DNA of 18,336 nt from NCBI GenBank assembly GCA_021297975.1, contig JAJTHO010000108.1, positions 1 through 18,336 of the forward strand, given 5' to 3'. The notes beneath the pieces are model-generated. The model saw only the letters and a list, made by a program, of their open reading frames with translations, made no database searches and was not told the DNA's origin. Every line of letters begins with the position of its first letter. Positions within the stretch are counted from its first letter, which is position 1. The position numbers were made by a program, and so were the translations under genes. The DNA is from Alphaproteobacteria bacterium (GTDB taxonomy: Bacteria > Pseudomonadota > Alphaproteobacteria > JAJTHO01). This document shows, piece by piece, positions 15,665 through 18,336 of this stretch.

Positions 15665-16564
15665 ATGTCCCCTGCCCTCCATCGTCTTTCCTCATCCGCG
15701 TTTAGTTGGATGCTGCTGGCAACGGTGCTGATGTCGGGTGTTCATGCGATAGGGCATGATTTGTCTAAGGATATTCACCCACTGCAATTAATGTTTTTTC
15801 GGGTGACGCTGCAATTTGTGATTTTGCTGCCTTTTTTTATCAAAGACTGGCCAGCGGTCATCAAAACAACGCGCCTGAAAGATCATGCTTGGCGTAATAT
15901 TTTTGGCGTTGTCTCCATGGCCATGTGGTTTTATGGCATTGCGCATTTGCCGCTTTCAAACGCGGTGACGCTTAGTTTCGCAGCACCGATTTTCACAACA
16001 ATTATCGCCGCCATCTGGCTTCATGAAAAAGTGCATTACCATCGGTGGATTGCAACGTTGATTGGCTTTGCGGGTGTTTTGCTCGTTGCCCGGCCAGATA
16101 CGGCGGGGTTTAACTGGGTTGCGATGCTGGTGATTTTTCAGGCGCTCCTTGTTGCGATTGCTAACTTCTTAATCAAAAGCTTAACCAGCTCGGAAAGCAA
16201 CATGACCATTTTGTTTTATATGGGCGTGTTTATGATTCCCTTGTCCATTCTCCCTGCTGCCTATGTTTGGGTTTGGCCGTCGTTAACGGCATGGGGATGG
16301 CTGCTGCTTATGGGCGGTGCAAGCGGGCTTGCGCATTATGGTTTAACGCGGGCGTTTCAGCTTTCCGATGCATCGGCGTTGATGCCGCTGGATTATCTGC
16401 GTCTGCCGCTGGCCATTGCAACGGATATGGCACTATTTGCTTTTGTTCCGGATGTGTACACGTGGGCGGGGGCGGCAACGATTGCGGCATCGTGCCTCTA
16501 TATTTTACACAGGGAGCGGCTGCATCGTCGCCGCATTAGTGATGTCACGTCCCTCCCGCGATGA
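15665..16564 (+). CDS. EamA/DMT-family transporter
   Basis: 299 aa with about ten membrane helices in two similar halves, the typical EamA arrangement. FFRVTLQF follows the first helical hairpin; the first half ends near PIFTTIIAAIWLHEKV and GFAGVLLVARP, matching the family patterns PxfxxllaxlfLgExl and GvxLi. The second half has YGLTRAFQLSDASALMPLDY, matching ALxxaxasxxxPlxY. DMT exporters and importers carry small metabolites. Length and style resemble proteins annotated as S-adenosylmethionine uptake transporters (Rickettsia Sam type), but substrate cannot be set from sequence. The FemAB-like gene starts inside its 3' end, and bioA follows, so the three probably form one transcript. No good Shine-Dalgarno sequence precedes ATG 15665. 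Confidence 0.9.
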   Translation: MSPALHRLSSSAFSWMLLATVLMSGVHAIGHDLSKDIHPLQLMFFRVTLQFVILLPFFIKDWPAVIKTTRLKDHAWRNIFGVVSMAMWFYGIAHLPLSNAVTLSFAAPIFTTIIAAIWLHEKVHYHRWIATLIGFAGVLLVARPDTAGFNWVAMLVIFQALLVAIANFLIKSLTSSESNMTILFYMGVFMIPLSILPAAYVWVWPSLTAWGWLLLMGGASGLAHYGLTRAFQLSDASALMPLDYLRLPLAIATDMALFAFVPDVYTWAGAATIAASCLYILHRERLHRRRISDVTSLPR

Positions 16565-17504
16565 ATTTGTTTTAGATACAGTACCATCTGAACAGGAATG
16601 GAACGCGCTGTTAAATAAGCATCCACTGCCGCCTCTAGAGCAGCTATGGTCTTTTGGCGAGGCCGCCATAAAAACCGAAGGGATGCAGGTATTTCGATTT
16701 ATTGCACGGCGCAAAGAGAATAATAAACCAGTAGCCCTCGCGCAGTTTCTAGAGAGGAGGCGCATCGGTCAACTGCACCGCGCTCCGGTATGGCTTGATG
16801 AGCAGCTTTCAGAGGATAAAAAAGCCGCTCTGTTTCAGCTGTTTAAAACCCGATACGGTCTTTTGAAGCTGCGTTATCTGCTCTGCTGGTTTGATTCTGG
16901 CACAGATACAAAAATAGCCCAGCTTGTAGGTCAGCGCGATTTTGGCAGGGCATATACATCCAGCGTGCTTGATTTGCGCAAAACAGAAGAAGAATTATAT
17001 GCGGCTATTAATGATAGCTGGCGGAGCAATTTGAAAAAATTTGCAAAGGCCGGCCTTACACCGGAACTGTGTATGAACACGGGAAAGAATAGCCCAAATT
17101 TAGCGCTGCTGCGGCCATTTATAAAACAGTATGATTCCTTTAGAAAGCAGCGCCGTTTCGCCGGAACATCGGGCGCATTTTTAAAGGAACTTTTTTTTCT
17201 GATGCCGCAAGCTGATTTCCGTCTGTATGCCGTGCGCTATGAAAATCGTTTAGCTGCCGCTGCGCTTCTTTTGCGCCATGGAAAGTGCGTCACCTATTTT
17301 GCTGGCTATTCTTCTACATTCGGGCGCAGCATAAACGCCCAAAGTGGCCTGTTATGGTTTGGTTTACTGGATGCGAAGCAACAAGGCGTTACATCTTTTG
17401 ATTGCGGCGGCATAGACCCTTTGTTGATGCCCGGTGTGGCGGCGTTTAAGCGCGGGCTAAACGGCGCATCATACACCCTCCCCATCCCGCAACGAGGCTG
17501 GTGA
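16542..17504 (+). CDS. FemAB-like GNAT-fold acyltransferase
   Basis: 320 aa from ATG 16542, overlapping the transporter's end by 23 bases. The frame stays open upstream to 16416, but that would overlap the transporter by 149 bases and add a basic leader with no family likeness. A GTG at 16539 directly before the ATG is also possible. The fold is the double-GNAT FemAB/FemX type: first half with SSVLDLRKTEEELYAAI and NDSWRSNLKKFAKAGL (the WRxNLxKAxk pattern); second half with FRLYAVRYENRLAAAALLLRHG, YFAGYSS and the end motif DCGGIDP then GVAAFKRGLNG (family DxGGvxx...gxxxFKxgfgg). Family members use aminoacyl-tRNA to add amino acids to lipid II or act on other acceptors. Here the acceptor could be the glycan or peptidoglycan; this is unproven. 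Confidence 0.85.
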   Translation: MSRPSRDEFVLDTVPSEQEWNALLNKHPLPPLEQLWSFGEAAIKTEGMQVFRFIARRKENNKPVALAQFLERRRIGQLHRAPVWLDEQLSEDKKAALFQLFKTRYGLLKLRYLLCWFDSGTDTKIAQLVGQRDFGRAYTSSVLDLRKTEEELYAAINDSWRSNLKKFAKAGLTPELCMNTGKNSPNLALLRPFIKQYDSFRKQRRFAGTSGAFLKELFFLMPQADFRLYAVRYENRLAAAALLLRHGKCVTYFAGYSSTFGRSINAQSGLLWFGLLDAKQQGVTSFDCGGIDPLLMPGVAAFKRGLNGASYTLPIPQRGW

Positions 17505-17505
17505 G

Positions 17506-18336
17506 ATGAGCCTGAGCACGCGCGATGCAACAAGCATCTGGCATCCTTTTACCCAGCATCACACCAGCGCACCGCCGCTTCCGATTGCACGCGCAGAGGG
17601 CGCGTATCTTTACACACAATCCGGCGAGCGGCTTTTAGATTGCATCAGCTCTTGGTGGACATGCCTGCATGGGCATTGTCATCCGGATATTGTGGCGGCG
17701 ATAGCGCAGCAGGCGGCAACGCTCGACCATGTTTTGTTTGCGGGTCACACGCACGCCCCGGCGGTGGAGCTGGCCGAGGGGCTGCTGAGTGCCGCGCCCG
17801 GATTCGGCAAAGTTTTTTACAGCGATAACGGCTCAACAGCCGTTGAAGTAGCCATGAAAATTGCGCTGCACTATTGGCAGAATATCGGCCAACCGCAGCG
17901 CACACGCCTTGCCGCATTGGAACACGGCTATCACGGCGATACCTTTGGTGCGATGGCAGCGGGGCGGGGCAGCGGTTTTTTTGACAGCTATTCGGCGGTT
18001 CTGCCCCGTGTTGATATTTTGCCCCCGGAAACACCAGCTATAGAGGCGTATTTTCAGGAGCACGGCGCGGACGTGGCCGGTTTTTTGCTGGAACCCCTGG
18101 TGCAGGGTGCAGGCGGGATGCGGATGTATGCGCCTTCCATAGTTGATGCTTGGTGCGCAGCGGCGCGGAAGGCTGGCGCACTGGTTTTGATGGATGAGGT
18201 TATGACTGGCTTTGGCCGTACGGGGACGCTCTTTGCGCATCAACAGCTCAGCCATACCCCGGATGTACTGTGTCTTTCAAAGGGCATCACCGGCGGGATG
18301 TTGCCGCTATCTGTAACAATGACAACAGAGGCGGTA
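17506..18336 (+). CDS. bioA: Adenosylmethionine-8-amino-7-oxononanoate aminotransferase (BioA), 3' end outside window
   Basis: 277 codons are open from ATG 17506 to the window edge; full BioA is about 420-430 aa. It converts KAPA to DAPA in biotin synthesis, using S-adenosylmethionine as the amino donor and PLP as cofactor, in the cytoplasm. Visible signposts: IWHPFTQ (11-17), the BioA-specific SSWW (48-51), HTHAPAVELA, GS for PLP phosphate (109-110), GYHGDTFGAM (141-150), LEPLVQGAGGMRMY, the PLP-ring Asp in LMDEVMTGFGRTG (D230), and the Schiff-base lysine in LSKGITGG (K259). All follow the E. coli BioA order closely, so it is not a general ornithine or GABA aminotransferase. The start is one base after the FemAB TGA and is preceded by GAGG at 17494-17497, eight bases upstream. 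Confidence 0.94.
   Translation, partial: MSLSTRDATSIWHPFTQHHTSAPPLPIARAEGAYLYTQSGERLLDCISSWWTCLHGHCHPDIVAAIAQQAATLDHVLFAGHTHAPAVELAEGLLSAAPGFGKVFYSDNGSTAVEVAMKIALHYWQNIGQPQRTRLAALEHGYHGDTFGAMAAGRGSGFFDSYSAVLPRVDILPPETPAIEAYFQEHGADVAGFLLEPLVQGAGGMRMYAPSIVDAWCAAARKAGALVLMDEVMTGFGRTGTLFAHQQLSHTPDVLCLSKGITGGMLPLSVTMTTEAV

Noticed and set aside
16416..16541. Long N-terminal extension of the FemAB-like protein
   Set aside because: It lies inside the EamA gene, encodes a Cys/Arg-rich leader without family likeness, and ATG 16542 fits better.
17640..18255. Minus-strand and alternate-frame open reading frames over bioA
   Set aside because: The bioA frame is strongly supported by PLP and BioA motifs through to the window end; the others are shadows.
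1..18336. Mobile element, CRISPR array, tRNA or phage origin for the locus
   Set aside because: No transposase, integrase, direct-repeat array or tRNA-like sequence was found; intergenic DNA is almost absent.

Overview
This window is part of a Wzx/Wzy-type surface polysaccharide (exopolysaccharide, capsule or O-antigen) locus in a Gram-negative bacterium. The outer-membrane beta-barrel, the OPX and PCP export proteins and BioA all point to a didermic proteobacterium. The BBP2-type barrel and the mix of sugar-modifying genes look most like Alphaproteobacteria, but no rRNA or housekeeping marker is present to prove it. Coding density is very high: the only non-coding stretch over 100 bases is the divergent spacer at 7079-7193. 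No tRNA, rRNA, CRISPR array, transposase, integrase or phage gene was seen.

Left arm, minus strand, transcribed from 7078 towards 1: a GT2 glycosyltransferase, an unrecognised 393-aa protein with an all-helical repeat look, three GT-B glycosyltransferases, an extended SDR sugar epimerase/dehydratase, a CmcI ('cephalosporin hydroxylase')-family methyltransferase split by a one-base frameshift, and the first 62 codons of a class I SAM-dependent methyltransferase cut by the window edge. Nearly all junctions overlap by 4-11 bases (mostly ATGA), so this reads as one translationally coupled operon. It would assemble a repeat unit and then make or methylate one of its (probably deoxy) sugars.

Right arm, plus strand, from 7194: Wzx-like flippase, outer-membrane beta-barrel, short OPX export protein, PCP co-polymerase with a degenerate kinase-like tail, GT4 glycosyltransferase, Wzy-like polymerase and a WaaE-like GT2. 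Repeat units built on the cytoplasmic face would be flipped by Wzx, polymerised by Wzy under control of the PCP, and exported through OPX plus beta-barrel. No initiating phosphoglycosyltransferase (WbaP/WecA type) is in view.

Right edge, plus strand, 15665-18336: a ten-helix EamA/DMT transporter, a FemAB-like acyltransferase overlapping its end, and the 5' part of bioA starting one base after the FemAB stop. This is where the polysaccharide locus meets biotin synthesis.

The points most worth a second look are: the beta-barrel/short-OPX pair, which resembles the bipartite Wzp-OPX export described in Myxococcus; the PCP whose kinase domain has lost its Walker motifs; the unrecognised 393-aa protein; and the frameshifted CmcI-family gene.
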